Source: Pictodentalium vernedei (taxonomy: Eukaryota > Mollusca > Scaphopoda > Dentaliida > Dentaliidae). Taken from it: DNA of 64,000 nucleotides. The position numbers were made by a program, and so were the translations under genes. Positions within the stretch are counted from its first letter, which is position 1. Every line of letters starts with the position of its first letter. Shown here piece by piece: positions 9,106 through 20,671 of this stretch. The DNA is taken from the NCBI GenBank assembly GCA_031216915.1, contig CM062292.1, forward strand, positions 204,745,262 through 204,809,261, written 5' to 3'. The notes below the pieces were generated by a model that saw only the letters and a program-made list of their open reading frames with translations, had not been told where the DNA came from and searched no databases.

Positions 9106-9119
9106 ATAATTGTCACTAG

Positions 9120-9339
9120 AAATACACTTGAGAGACCTTTTAAATGCATACCATATCAAGACAATAAAAAATATGCAATCAAGAGGATTGCTAAAAATTA
9201 CTGGTCAGTTTCCTAAACTCCACTGAAAAAGTAGAGTATATTTGTAAAGTTCTGTCAAACAAAATTTGATGGATGAAATCCTCACTTGTAATCAGTCCTT
9301 GCATTCAGCCAGGGCAGAGGCTGAAAGGCCCAAAGATAA
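9120..9339. other. Unassigned sequence
   Basis: Nothing recognisable beyond the end of the SINE target duplication. Confidence 0.5.
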
Positions 9340-9704
9340 TTTATTTATTTATTGGTGTTTTATCCATTTATTCATTTATTGGTGTTTAAGGTCACATATT
9401 TCTGCACAATAGCTAATCATGACCACGACAGTTTTACAGGTGGAGGAAGCTGCTGGAGTACCTGGAGAGAACCACCGAGCAACTGTCAGCTCCCCAACTC
9501 CACACAAGCACGGTTAGCATTGGTTGAAGACAGGTGCACCATCGACGTGCAGCATGCCTTAGTACACAATGCCACTCTACCCCAACGAGGGCAATGGGGA
9601 TGAAGTGTCTTGACCAAGGACACAATGCGGTTGCCGCTGGTGGGATTTGAACCGAGGACCTCTGGGCTTGCAGCCTGCACCTCTCCCTACTGAGCCACTG
9701 CCCC
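9340..9704 (-). mobile_element. tRNA-derived SINE (reverse)
   Basis: Read on the minus strand: ggcagtggctcag (A box), ggttcaaatccc (B box at 9642-9653), gtgtccttggtcaagacac, then a tail gtgaccttaaacaccaataaa with ATAAA-type repeats at 9340-9385. The same family occurs at 1607, 32555 and 34115. The tail unit is partly duplicated here (two ttattggtgtttt stretches). A clear target duplication is not visible. Confidence 0.85.
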
Positions 9705-9929
9705 AATATAAGCACGGAAAATGATTTTCTGAGGCCTATTGTAAGCATCAAGTAATTCATGAAAATAGGCCATGATGACACTAAAGCAGGCCCCAAAGTC
9801 CATTGGCAGCACCTGAGATTTTTTCAAACTGCAAGGCTTCACAATGGAAGTAAAGAAATCCAAAGAGATAAAATGAAATAATTTAGTAGTTGTCTGTCAT
9901 GTTCTTTTAAAAACATTTTCCACATGTGA
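9705..9929. other. Unassigned sequence
   Basis: No gene, repeat or RNA recognised. Confidence 0.5.
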
Positions 9930-10306
9930 TAGACACTACTGCAGTACCAATCCATTAATTTCCCATTAAATTCCATTAAAACCCCATTAAAACCATCATT
10001 TTCCATTAAAGGTGGCCATTAATTTCCATTTCTTTTTTTAATGGAAACTCGTGTTGCCCATTTAAATAACTGTATTTAATGGCCATGAAAAACAAGAAAA
10101 CCCATTAAAAACTGTTAAAAATTAACAAATATTCTTTGGATACATTTTAATGAACATAAAAACCCATTACTTTTCGTAATGAAGTGATTAACAGCAATTA
10201 AATGACAAAACTCTTCATCTTTAAATAGCCATTAATTGAACTGATGAATAAAACTTGTTTTTAATGGCAATGAAAATGTGAATTATTTTCTTCTCTTTAA
10301 GACAAA
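9930..10306 (+). repeat. CCATTAA-rich dispersed repeat, copy A left part
   Basis: Begins with actactgcag and is packed with ccattaa/ttaatgg words. It resumes after tandem array 1 at 12480-12612. An inverted relative with the same actactgcag end occupies 32235 down to about 31931 and continues beyond DIRS E2 at 23027-22691. No coding capacity is seen; the class is unknown. Confidence 0.6.
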
Positions 10307-12479
10307 AATGAAAGTGTCAATGACACTGTAGCTCAACTTGTCAAGACAAAGACATGTACATGTATAGTATGTGACACAGCAATGACAAACATCTAGGTAA
10401 TGACCTGATAACAAAGGTACATATAAAGTATTGTAACGGTCTGTACATAAATACTGACCGTTGCCTGTTACAAATGTATAGGTAAAGTATTGTAAAGGTG
10501 GGTGACAGTCAGATGCTGAACTAGAAAAAATCTTTGAGTCCCAGAGTGGGTCTGACTGAACCCCAAAATATTTGTTCTCATAGCACAGTGATAACAAAGG
10601 CACCCCAAAACACACTCGTTCCTGTCCCAAGGTGAAAACAAAAGTACTCAAGAAGGTTTGTGAAGATCAGTTCATAAATACGAGCTGTATAGAACTTGTG
10701 ACAAAAAACTGATTGGACCTAATTTCGGTACAAAATGGCCACTGGCAGCCATCTTGGATTTTGGACCGTACCCAGAAACACTCATTCTCATCCCAAGGAG
10801 ATAACAAAGGTACCCAAGAAGTTTTGTGAAGATCGGTTCATAAATACAGCCTCCACCCTGAGCCGTATTGACATGTGTGCTCACATTGTGTAAGTAGCAC
10901 TGAATAAATCAAAGTTCATCTAATTTGCATAATTTCTGCACGAAAAAAAACCCCTTACAATATGTGATGTATTCCATGTTACTAAACATTCATACAAAAA
11001 TTTATTAAAATCAGAACTTTCATACAGAAGTTCTATACAAAAGACTGATTGCACTAATTTTGGTACAAAATGGCTGCTGGTGGCCATCTTGAATTTCGGA
11101 CCACACCCAAAAACACTCGCTCTCATCCCACGGTGATAACAAAGGTACCCAAGAAGTTTCGTAAAGATTGGTTCATAAATATGGCCTCTAGTCTGACCTG
11201 TATAGAAGTTGTGTACAAAAAACTGATTAGACCTAATTTCGGTACAAAATGGCCACTAGCAGCCATCTTGAATTTTAGACCGCACCCAGAAACACTCGTT
11301 CTCGTCCCAAGGTGATAACAAAGGTACCCAAGACATTTCGTGAAGATCAGTTCATAAATACAGACTCTAGTCTGAGCCGTATTGACATGTGTACTTACTG
11401 TGTGTAAGTCGCACTGAAAAAATCAAAGTTCATCTAATTTGCATAATTTCTGCACGAGAAAAAAACCCGTATTATATGTGATGCATCCCATGGTACTAAA
11501 CATTCACAAAAAAAAATTATTCAAATCAGGGCTTTCATATGGAAGTTCTGTGCAAAAATCTGATTGCACCTAATTTTGTACAAAATGGCTGCCATCGGCC
11601 ATCTTGAATTTCGGACCGGACCCCATAACACTCGTTCTCGTCCCACGGTGATACCAAAGGTACCCAAGAAGTTTCGTAAAGATCAGTTCATAAATACGGC
11701 CTCTAGCCCGAGCCGTATTGGCATTTGCACTTACAGTGCTGAAAGTAACCCCAAAAAACATCAAAATTAGTCTAATTTGCACAATTTACGTACGAGAAAA
11801 AAACCCGTATTATATGTGATGTATCCCATGGTACTAAACATTCATACAAAAAATTATTCAAATCAGAGCTTTCATATGGAAGTTCTGTACAAAAAACAGA
11901 TTTCTGCATCGTCGGTACAAAATGGCAGCTGGCAGCCATCTTGAATTTCGGACCGCACCCAAAAACACTCGTTCTCGTCCCACGGTCATAACAAAGGTAC
12001 CCAAGAAGTTTCGTAAAGATCGGTTCATAAATACGGCCTCTAGCCCGAGCCATAGCAGCTTGGCACTTACAGCTCTGAAAGCAACACTAAATAAATCAAA
12101 GTCAGTCTAATTTGCATAATTTACGCACAAGAAAAAAACCTGTATTATATGTGATGTATCCCATGGTCCTAAACATTTATACAAAACTTTATTCAAATCA
12201 GAACTTTCATACAGAAGTTCTGTACAAAAAACTGATTTTTGCATCATCGGTACAAAATGGCCACTGGCAGCCATCTTGAATTTCGGACCACACCTAAAAA
12301 CACTCGTTCCCGTCCCAGGGTCATAACAAAGGTACACAAGAAGTTTCGTAAAGATCGGTTCATAAATACGACCTCTAGCCCGAGCCATAGCCAATTGTTG
12401 ACGTACGGACAGACGGACAGACGGACGACGGGCCATGACAATAGCTCAAATTTGACTTCGTCAAAGTTGAGCTAAAAAT
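10307..12479. repeat. Tandem array 1 (about 335-bp monomers)
   Basis: The phrase gtacaaaatggc recurs near 10729, 11061, 11241, 11577, 11917 and 12249, giving five steps of about 335 bp with one shortened step of 180 bp. Each monomer also carries a ttcataaata phrase and a ctcgt(t/c)c phrase. The left end has a near-palindrome agtgtcaatgacact followed by gtagctcaacttgtc. The right end has gacagacgg repeats and a hairpin agctcaaatttgac-ttc-gtcaaagttgagct followed by aaaaa. Arrays 2 and 3 (15687-18082, 18083-20029) are close copies. Short open frames on both strands repeat with the monomer and are not genes. Confidence 0.85.
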
Positions 12480-12612
12480 TAATAGCAATTAATTATCAGA
12501 ATCAATATTTTATGAAATTAATGACCATTAAAAACGTATCTGAATGTTTGGATGATTTTAATAGCTTTTGTATATGTACATGTCTCATACAATTTCTATC
12601 ACATATCATTAT
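12480..12612 (+). repeat. CCATTAA-rich repeat, copy A right part
   Basis: Continues the repeat found before array 1, with attaatgaccattaaaaacg. This suggests array 1 inserted into the repeat. Confidence 0.45.
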
Positions 12613-12770
12613 CATTTTTGGTGTTTAAGGTCACTTTCAGCATATATGGCTATATCATGACCAGAACAAGTATGAAGTAACTGTATTAAAGATTAACGAA
12701 CTGTTTCTACCCATTGTCAACTTGAGAGGACTTCCACGTTCACCTTATAGGCATTGGTTATGACTACTTG
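12613..12770 (-). repeat. SINE-tail-related fragment
   Basis: Contains ttggtgtttaaggtcactttcagc, the reverse of the SINE tail, then gaggacttccac. The same combination recurs at 33160-33335 and 58096-58250. These three lack the tRNA-like head, so they may be a second family sharing the SINE tail. Confidence 0.6.
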
Positions 12771-13263
12771 ACCCTGTTGTATACCAAATGAAAAAGCACT
12801 ACATGTGTACTTCAGTTCACTTCGTTCCCACAGAAAGCACACTATCAATTACACATATATGTATATATATGCATTAACTTACTAATTTTATTGTCTACTA
12901 TCAAAATATAGCAGTTGAAACAATGCATATGTATACAATGTACTTTGAAAGAATGTGTTGGACATGCTAGTACATATACATGTGTACAACTAATCATGAT
13001 ATGATCACCATCTGTTTTGAAACACTAATGCATCAAGATTTTAGGAAGAAAATATTTAACTTAACCCGGCCAACTTGGCCCGGGGCGAGTTGACCTGTTC
13101 CCAACAAAGTCGACCTACCATGTCGAAAATGGAAAGAATAACGACAACTATCCCCTTACATTATCTGATATTTGGATATACAGACATCATCAAAAACAAT
13201 ACCGTACTGACTCGTGTCGAAGCCCAGGGGGTGCTTGCAGTGGATAAATTGCAAAGTGTGTGC

Positions 13264-13296
<33 letters not shown>

Positions 13297-15557
13297 CGAG
13301 TAATAGTGTTGGGATGCATCGGAATTGGCGATAGGCCTTTAATATAAGACAAGTAAGTATCCACTGGGTATGTTACGTTTCTTTGGAACAGACATGTTAA
13401 CTCTCCTGGAATGCCCGGGAAAATCCCTGAATTTCAGTGTAGTTCCCGCCCTCCTGGACGGGAATCAGTTTTGGACCCAAAATCCTGGAAAACAACAGTC
13501 AAATATTTCGTTCCCGTTGTAACTTATGAAAAACGTTCGGAGTCAAATCACATGCATTTCAAACTCTGGAAAAAATTCACGAAGCAGTAAAATATGGATT
13601 TAAGTTAAATTTATTTAAGAAAAGGGTATTTTATGACATATATTTCAACTGTGTTCATGTTTATTTCTGGGTGTTTTCTTCAGAGATTCGTAATCAATGT
13701 GCGAGTGTCGAAGTGAAAATAGGTGACTTACTTTCAAAAAATTGAAAACTCCACCTTCATTTAAATGCAGTTTTTGGAAATTGAAATATATGAAAAGGAA
13801 TTAATATATATTTATTTCTTCCTTCATAGAATAGCTTTAAACCTCATCCCTTTTCCAAAATCAAAACGTAAACAATAACTATTTAGCACTGTTTAAAAGT
13901 AGGTTAAAGTCGCTTAGGATGCCGAAAAATTATGACTGCATATTTAATCACAATGGACTTATTTTCTAACACTACATTTATTCTGTTGTGCTGACTACAG
14001 AACTGTTAACTGTTGGCCATCTGTTCCCAGAAAAATGGAATTGAAAAAAATGCTTCAATGATGAAAAGAAAAGTTTTGTGTAGGGAACAAACGTCCCACA
14101 TGCATGAAGTTTGATAAAGATACTTTCTGAGCACTAATGTTCTTGAAGTGACTGAACATTAGGACATCTTTTCCTGTTAACATTTCAATACTTGGGAAAT
14201 TATTAGTTTAGTGGACTTTGATAAGAGCAAACCACAGGTGGAGGTGCTTTGTGGGACAGTGTGGGTGGGTGGCAGTGGGGAGGGGGGTCTCATGAAGAAG
14301 AGGATCCTGGGGGAGAGGGGGGGTCAAATCAACAGTTATTTTATGACTTTTTAACATAGCATAAATGCATCAGCATAGTTGACAACTAGTTCTGGATATA
14401 ACCTGGTGTTAATAGTGGTCCATGAGCTGAAAATTCACAAGTTTTTTCTTTTATTTTGTCCCCACACGAACTTTTCCCTGAAATCCATCCCATTTCCCTG
14501 AAAATCACCCTCAGGTTCCCTGAAAAATTATTCTGGAGGTTAACATGCCTGCTTTGGAAACCGCCCACCAATTTTCTAGAATTTGCTTTAAAAATTGTAC
14601 ACACGTTTCATTTTCAGATTTCGGGTTTTAATCCTCAATTTAATGAATAAAACAAACAGAAAACCATGCGGTGTTGTTTTCATTTGTTGTACAGGTTACT
14701 CTCGAAGCCAGAAATGGCCGAAAGTATGTCAATCAACACTGCAAACCACCCCCTTGAAAACAGACACACATAGTCTGTTTATAAATAGCTGTTTTTTTAA
14801 ATATGTACATTTATTACGAATAAAACAAAATATAGCTTCACACAAAATCAATACAAAAAATCATAATATGAAGACCAGAAAAAATTTACACAGTGGAATA
14901 CGAATAACAAAATAGATGCCTCCCTTGTCAAAATTCAAAAAATTGATTTTACACTGGAAGTCATAACTTCACATGTTGCAGAGCATGATGAAATGATAAA
15001 TGAGCATGTTTTATTGAACCAATAAGTCATAAATGATATTCCTGTTATATTACTGTATAATTCTCATATACCAGAGTTGTAATTATTTTTTATTTTTAAT
15101 TACCAGTTTCTGATTAATTTCTGAACACCCGTTTTCACAGTGAGTGAGTTGTGCACGCTCAAAAGTGGCAGTGTTCTTTCACAATGAGTTGTGCACCGCT
15201 CGTAAGTGGCAGTGTTCAATCAGTATCTTATTGATGACGTTCAACCACTGTGAAAACTATATGTTGAGGGAGTGTTTCAGACAACTACTGACATCAGCGT
15301 GCACACTCATTTGAAACAAGTGACAGCTTCCAAAAAATGAGGTCGACAGAAAAATAAACATGTCAATTTTGCTTGGGATATATAATTTTTTAATAAAGAC
15401 TTATTACACTGAACACAGACATAATGTATTACACAAAAGACGAATTTAACAACACAAAAACCTCCACTCCAAAAAATATACCTAATAGAGTATTACAGTT
15501 CTATTTGGCAAGTACAGTGTTGCAACAAGTCAACTGTTTTTCCATTGGAATCTTGAT
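12771..15557. other. Unassigned sequence with low-complexity runs
   Basis: No gene is supported. A (GT)n run followed by a G run lies at about 13255-13294 and G-rich patches at 14255-14325. An open frame of 90 codons at 13075-13347 runs through these low-complexity tracts and has no recognisable domain. A stretch near 13195-13235 resembles, inverted, 20785-20825 (shared gtgtcgaagccca). Confidence 0.5.
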
Positions 15558-15571
15558 GCCTGTAAATTTGA
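15558..15571. repeat. Target-site duplication, left copy
   Basis: The 14-mer gcctgtaaatttga, exactly repeated at 20658-20671 in the same orientation, directly outside the inverted ends of the element between them. Confidence 0.85.
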
Positions 15572-15686
15572 ATTACACCCAAACCGTTCTCTGCATTTTG
15601 ACCCAAACCATCCGCTACATTTTGACCCAAACCGTCCTCTAATACACCCAAACCGTCCTTCAGTGAAAATACGTAGAAAATGAAAA

Positions 15687-18082
15687 ATGAAAGTGTCAAT
15701 GACACTGTAGCTCAACTTGTCATGACAATGACATGTACATGCCATTGTATAGTATGTGACACAGCAATGACAAACATCTAGGTAATGACCTGATAACAAA
15801 GGTACATATAAAGTATTGTAACGGTCTGTACATAAATACTGACCGTTGCCTGTAACAAATGTATAGGTAAAGTATTGTAAAGGTGGGTGACAGTCAGATG
15901 CTGAACTAGAAATGAAAGTGTCAATGACACTGTAGCTCAACTTGTCAAGACAAAGACATGTACATGTATAGTATGTGACACAGCAATGACAAACATCTAG
16001 GAAATGACCTGATAACAAAGGTACATATAAAGTATTGTAACGGTCTGTACATGAATACTGACCGTTGCCTATAACAAATGTATAGGTAAAGTATTGTAAA
16101 GGTGGGTGACAGTCAGATGCTGAACTAGAAAAAATCTTTGAGTCCCAGAGTGGGTCTGACTGAACCACAAAATATTTGTTCTCATAGCACAGTGATAACA
16201 AAGGCACCCCAAAACACACTCGTTCCTGTCCCAAGGTGAAAACAAAAGTACTCAAGAAGTTTTGTGAAGATCAGTTCATAAATACGAGCTGTATAGAACT
16301 TGTGACAAAAAACTGATTGGACCTAATTTCGGTACAAAATGGCCACTGGCAGCCATCTTGAGTTTTGGACCGTACCCAGAAACACTCATTCTCATCCCAA
16401 GGAGATAACAAAGGTACCCAAGAAGTTTTGTGAAGATCGGTTCATATATACAGCCTCTACTCTGAGCCGTATTGACATGTGTGCTTACATTGTGTAAGTA
16501 GCACTGAATAAATCAAAGTTCATCTAATTTGCATAATTTCGGCACGAAAAAAACCCCTTACAATATGTGATGTATTCCATGTTACTAAACATTCATACAA
16601 AAATTTATTCAAATCAGAACTTTCATACAGAAGTTCAGTACAAAAGACTGATTGCACTAATTTTGGTACAAAATGGCTGCTGGTGGCCATCTTGAATTTC
16701 GGACCACACCCCAAAACACTCGCTCTCATCCCATGGTGATAACAAAGGTACCCAAGAAGTTTCGTAAAGATTGGTTCATAAATATGGCCTCTAGTCTGAG
16801 CTGTATAGAAGATGTGTACAAAAAACTGATTAGACCTAATTTCGGTACAAAATGGCCACTGGCAGCCATCTTGAATTTTAGACCGCACCCAGAAACACTC
16901 GTTCTCGTCCCAAGGTGATAACAAAGGTACCCAAGACATTTCGTGAAGATCAGTTCATAAATACAGACTCTAGTCTGAGCCGTATTGACAAGTGTACTTA
17001 CTGTGTGTAAGTCGCACTGAAAAAATCAAAGTTCATCTAATTTGCATAATTTCTGCACGAGAATAAAACCCGTATTATATGTGATGCATCCCATGGTACT
17101 AAACATTCACACAAAATAATTATTCAAATCAGGGCTTTCATATGGAAGTTCTGTGCAAAAATCTGATTGCACCTAATTTTGTACAAAATGGCTGCCATCG
17201 GCCATCTTGAATTTCGGACCGGACCCAAAAACACTCGTTCTCGTCCCACAGTGATACCAAAGGTACCCAAGAAGTTTCGTAAAGATCGGTTCATAAATAC
17301 GGCCTCTAGCCCGAGCCGTATTGGCATTTGCACTTACAGTGCTGAAAGTAACCCCAAAAAACATCAAAATTAGTCTAATTTGCACAATTTACGTACGAGA
17401 AAAAAACCCGTATTATATGTGATGTATCCCATGGTACTAAACATTCATACAAAAAATTATTCAAATCAGAGCTTTCATATGGAAGTTCTGTACAAAAAAC
17501 AGATTTCTGCATCGTCGGTACAAAATGGCGGCTGGCAGCCATCTTGAATTTCGGACCACACCCAAAAACACTCGTTCTCGTCCCACGGTCATAACAAAGG
17601 TACCCAAGAAGTTTCGTAAAGATCGGTTCATAAATACGGCCTCTAGCCCGAGCCATAGCAGCTTGGCACTTACAGCTCTGAAAGTAACACTAAATAAATC
17701 AAAGTCAGTCTAATTTGCATAATTTACGCACGAGAAAAAAACCCGTATTATATGTGATGTATCCCATGGTACTAAACATTTATACAAAACTTTATTCAAA
17801 TCAGAACTTTCATACAGAAGTTCTGTACAAAAAACTGATTTTTGCATCATCGGTACAAAATGGCCACTGGCAGCCATCTTGAATTTTGGACCACACCTAA
17901 AAACACTCGTTCCCGTCCCAGGGTCATAACAAAGGTACACAAGAAGTTTCGTAAAGATCGGTTCATAAATACGACCTCTAGCCCGAGCCATAGCCAATTG
18001 TTGACGTACGGACAGACGGACAGACGGACGACGGGCCATGACAATAGCTCAAATTTGACTTCGTCAAAGTTGAGCTAAAAAT
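15687..18082. repeat. Tandem array 2
   Basis: Same organisation as array 1 but with the 5' unit doubled: 15687-15910 and 15911-16133 are tandem copies of about 223 bp, each starting aatgaaagtgtcaatgacac and ending gctgaactagaa. The ~335-bp monomers follow, with gtacaaaatggc near 16335, 16667, 16849, 17184, 17520 and 17855, and the same short 180-bp step as array 1. It ends with gacagacgg repeats and the agctcaaatttgac hairpin. Confidence 0.85.
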
Positions 18083-20029
18083 CTTTTGAGTCCCAGAGTG
18101 GGTCTGACTGAACCCCAAAATATTTGTTCTCATAGCACAGTGATAACAAAGGCACCCCAAAACACTCGTTCCTGTCCCAAGGTGAAAACAAAAGTACTCA
18201 AGAAGTTTTGTGAAGATCAGTTCATAAATACGAGCTGTATAGAACTTGTGACAAAAAACTGATTGGACCTAATTTTGGTACAAAATGGCCACTGGCAGCC
18301 ATCTTGAATTTTGGACCGTACCCAGAAACACTCATTCTCATCCCAAGGAGATAACAAAGGTACCCAAGAAGTTTTGTGAAGATCGGTTCATAAATACAGC
18401 CTCTACCCTGAGCCGTATTGACATGTGTGCTTACATTGTGTAAGTAGCACTGAATAAATCAAAGTTCATCTAATTTGCATAATTTCTGCACGAAAAAAAA
18501 CCCCTTACAATATGTGATGTATTCCATGTTACTAAACATTCATACAAAAATTTATTAAAATCAGAACTTTCATACAGAAGTTCTATACAAAAGACTGATT
18601 GCACTAATTTTGGTACAAAATGGCTGCTGGTGGCCATCTTGAATTTCGGACCACACCCAAAAACACTCGCTCTCATCCCACGGTGATAACAAAGGTACCC
18701 AAGAAGTTTCGTAAAGATTGGTTCATAAATATGGCCTCTAGTCTGAGCTGTATAGAAGATGTGTACAAAAAACTGATTAGACCTAATTTCGGTACAAAAT
18801 GGCCACTGGCAGCCATCTTGAATTTTAGACCGCACACAGAAACACTCGTTCTCGTCCCAAGGTGATAACAAAGGTACCCAAGACATTTCGTGAAGATCAG
18901 TTCATAAATACAGACTCTAGTCTGAGCCGTATTGACATGTGTACTTACTGTGTGTAAGTCGCACTGAAAAAATCAAAGTTCATCTAATTTGCATAATTTC
19001 TGCACGAGAAAAAAAACCCGTATTATATGTGATGCATCCCATGGTACTAAACATTCAGACAAAAAAATTATTCAAATCAGGGCTTTCATATGGAAGTTCT
19101 GTGCAAAAATCTGATTGCACCTAATTTTGTACAAAATGGCTGCCATCGGCCATCTTGAATTTCAGACCGGACCCCAAAACACTCGTTCTCGTCCCACGGT
19201 GATACCAAAGGTACCCAAGAAGTTTCGTAAAGATCGGTTCATAAATACGGCCTCTAGCCCGAGCCGTATTGGCATTTGCACTTACAGTGCTGAAAGTAAC
19301 CCCAAAAAACATCAAAATTAGTCTAGTTTGCACAATTTACGTACGAGAAAAAAACCCGTATTATATGTGATGTATCCCATGGTACTAAACATTCATACAA
19401 AAAATTATTCAAATCAGAGCTTTCATATGGAAGTTCTGTACAAAAAACAGATTTCTGCATCGTCGGTACAAAATGGCGGCTGGCAGCCATCTTGAATTTC
19501 GGACCGCACCCAAAAACACTCGTTCTCGTCCCACGGTCATAACAAAGGCACCCAAGAAGTTTCGTAAAGATCGGTTCATAAATACGGCCTCTAGCCCGAG
19601 CCATAGCAGCTTGGCACTTACAGCTCTGAAAGTAACACTGAATAAATCAAAGTCAGTCTAATTTGCATAATTTACGCACGAGAAAAAAACCCGTATTATA
19701 TGTGATGTATCCCATGGTACTAAACATTTATACAAAACTTTATTCAAATCACAACTTTCATACAGAAGTTCTGTACAAAAAACTGATTTTTGCATCATCG
19801 GTACAAAATGGCCACTGGCAGCCATCTTGAATTTCGGACCACACCTAAAAACACTCGTTCCCGTCCCAGGGTCATAACAAAGGAACACAAGAAGTTTCGT
19901 AAAGATCGGTTCATAAATACGACCTCTAGCCCGAGCCATAGCCAATTGTTGACAGACGGCCAGACGGACGACGGACGACGGGCCATGACAATAGCTCAAA
20001 TTTGACTTCGTCAAAGTTGAGCTAAAAAT
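18083..20029. repeat. Tandem array 3 (direct duplicate of 16134-18082)
   Basis: Begins at atcttttgagtcccagag, immediately after the array 2 hairpin, and repeats the preceding ~1947 bp nearly base for base, including the short 180-bp step and terminal hairpin. It lacks the 223-bp 5' unit. This is a tandem duplication of a whole macro-unit. Confidence 0.85.
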
Positions 20030-20524
20030 GGAATGTTTCTATAATTTTTTAACATGTTGAATAAACTTTGAAACTATTATTGTGAGAACATGTTTTTTTA
20101 GTTTACATTTGATTATATTTTAGTAGAAGTTCAAAATCAAATGTGTGTTTGGCAACTGTAAAACAGTCTGGTGACGATTTCACAAAGAAACAATGCCTGT
20201 TTAAAAATTTTATTTTCTGTAAATGCCTCCCCCCACCCCCCCCCCCCCCCCACCCCCCCCCCCCCCCCCCCAAAAAAAAAAGAAAGAAAGAATCGAAAGT
20301 AGCTCATCACCTCTAAGTAATCACAAATCATGTTTGTTCGCTATTATTATTATCACAAATATTGTTTTGTTATCGTGTATTCGTGTCATATAATCATTAT
20401 TATGTTTTGTAAAAAAAAAACCTTTGAAACATAGTTGAAAATGAAAAAATAAATAAAATCAATAAATAAACAACCAGTTTTATGTTATTATTCTACCACT
20501 CTTCTCTCTCATTCGCTCTTTCCC
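20030..20524. other. Right interior of the 5.1-kb element
   Basis: Non-coding, with C runs at about 20229-20271 broken by single A bases, followed by an A run and AT-rich sequence. Confidence 0.5.
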
Positions 20525-20657
20525 TGGAGGACGGTTCGGGTAAAACTGCTCAGAGGACGGTTCGGTCGCTGTGGAGGATGGTTCGGATTAGATTGGAGGA
20601 TGGTTTGGGTCAAATTGCTAGAGGACGGTTCGGCCAGAGGACGGTTTGGGTGTATTC

Positions 20658-20671
20658 GCCTGTAAATTTGA
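20658..20671. repeat. Target-site duplication, right copy
   Basis: Second copy of gcctgtaaatttga, following the right inverted end ...tttgggtgtattc. Confidence 0.85.

Larger units (their letters stand above)
15572..20657. mobile_element. 5.1-kb TIR element carrying tandem arrays 2 and 3
   Basis: 5086 bp bounded by inverted ends and an exact 14-bp direct repeat. The left end (15572-15665) reads attacacccaaaccgttctc and repeats acccaaaccgtcctct-like units of about 20 bp. The right end (about 20525-20657), read in reverse, begins gaatacacccaaaccgtcct and repeats the same unit. Between them are array 2, array 3, then ~490 bp without features apart from C runs. No transposase is encoded, so it would be non-autonomous. 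Long TIRs built from short subrepeats recall foldback elements, but a 14-bp duplication does not fit a DNA transposon superfamily I know. The family is left open. Confidence 0.75.

Noticed and set aside
13075-13347. Host gene exon
   Set aside because: The frame runs through (GT)n and G runs, with no recognisable domain or convincing splice context.
14595-14915. 106-codon gene
   Set aside because: AT-rich chance frame with no motif, signal peptide or repeat conservation.
10307-20029. Family of small conserved proteins on both strands of the ~335-bp monomers
   Set aside because: The 60-140 codon frames recur only because the DNA monomer recurs, they exist on both strands, and no domain or coding signature is evident.
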